This document shows positions 63,751 to 64,000 of a stretch of DNA of 64,000 nucleotides, piece by piece. The notes beneath the pieces are model-generated. The model ran no database searches, had not been told where the DNA came from, and saw only the letters and a program-made list of their open reading frames with translations. The stretch is from Mercenaria mercenaria (taxonomy: Eukaryota; Mollusca; Bivalvia; Venerida; Veneridae). The translations under genes were made by a program, and so were the position numbers. The DNA is taken from positions 68,847,501-68,911,500 of the forward strand of contig NC_069369.1 of NCBI RefSeq assembly GCF_021730395.1, read 5' to 3'. Numbering within the stretch: position 1 is the first letter of the stretch; each line of letters begins with the position of its first letter.

Positions 63751-64000
63751 TGCTAACCATTCTGTCACCCCTTGGAAATGAAAAATGGATCAACCTGGAT
63801 AGAATAGCGGAGCAGTCCAATACAACAAAATGGGGATCATTTTCTGAAATGGAACCTTTCCTAGCATTTATGATGTTGAAGATTATTTTGAGAATTCAGC
63901 AATGGAAATAGAGTTTTAGGTTTATTGCAAAACTATAATTTGTTTAAGCGTCTGTTCAGAAAATATTAGTGTTTTCTTTTGAATTCTCGAGTCTTAAGTA
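63751..64000 (+). other. FNTA 3'UTR (start)
   Basis: This is non-coding sequence after the stop codon. No AATAAA or ATTAAA polyadenylation signal is seen before the window ends, so the transcript probably continues beyond it. Confidence 0.5.

Overview
The window comes from an animal genome, most likely a bivalve mollusc. The two host genes have metazoan protein sequences and large GT-AG introns. The non-coding DNA is AT-rich and dominated by tRNA-derived SINEs, foldback/TIR elements and hairpin-ended tandem-repeat elements of a kind known from clams and oysters. The species assignment is inference.

Two host genes lie head to head. At the left edge, on the minus strand, are the first two coding exons (1891-1997 and 787-869) of YKT6, the prenylated longin-domain SNARE; the rest lies beyond the window start. 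On the plus strand, FNTA, the alpha subunit shared by protein farnesyltransferase and geranylgeranyltransferase I, is complete as coding sequence. It has seven exons between 30388 and 63750 and encodes 333 residues. YKT6 is a known substrate of the enzyme FNTA belongs to, so an enzyme subunit and its substrate are neighbours here; this may be chance.

The 28 kb between the two start codons shows no other convincing gene. It holds a 4.7 kb terminal-inverted-repeat element (3931-8630, 9-bp target duplication) with a tandem-repeat element nested in it, two SINEs, a Ty3/Gypsy LTR retroelement (about 9592-18920) with a second, younger Ty3/Gypsy element inserted in the opposite orientation (11732-16618, 5-bp target duplication, LTRs identical by eye), and an 886-bp TIR element with an 8-bp target duplication (23174-24059). 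Both LTR elements are treated as fossils.

The FNTA introns are mostly mobile DNA. The most striking content is a set of elements of several unrelated sequence families that share one layout: a run of T followed at once by a hairpin, then a short GTCCGTC or GGCGTC microsatellite, then a core of tandem units of roughly 100-180 bp, then a second hairpin and a terminal TCTTGTT. At least ten copies are present (one as a 3' end only), covering about 10 kb. One copy sits inside another, and a paralogue elsewhere in the window preserves the empty site. Every intronic copy, in both genes, lies in the sense orientation of its host gene. This resembles non-autonomous Helentron/Pearl-type elements, but that link is inference.
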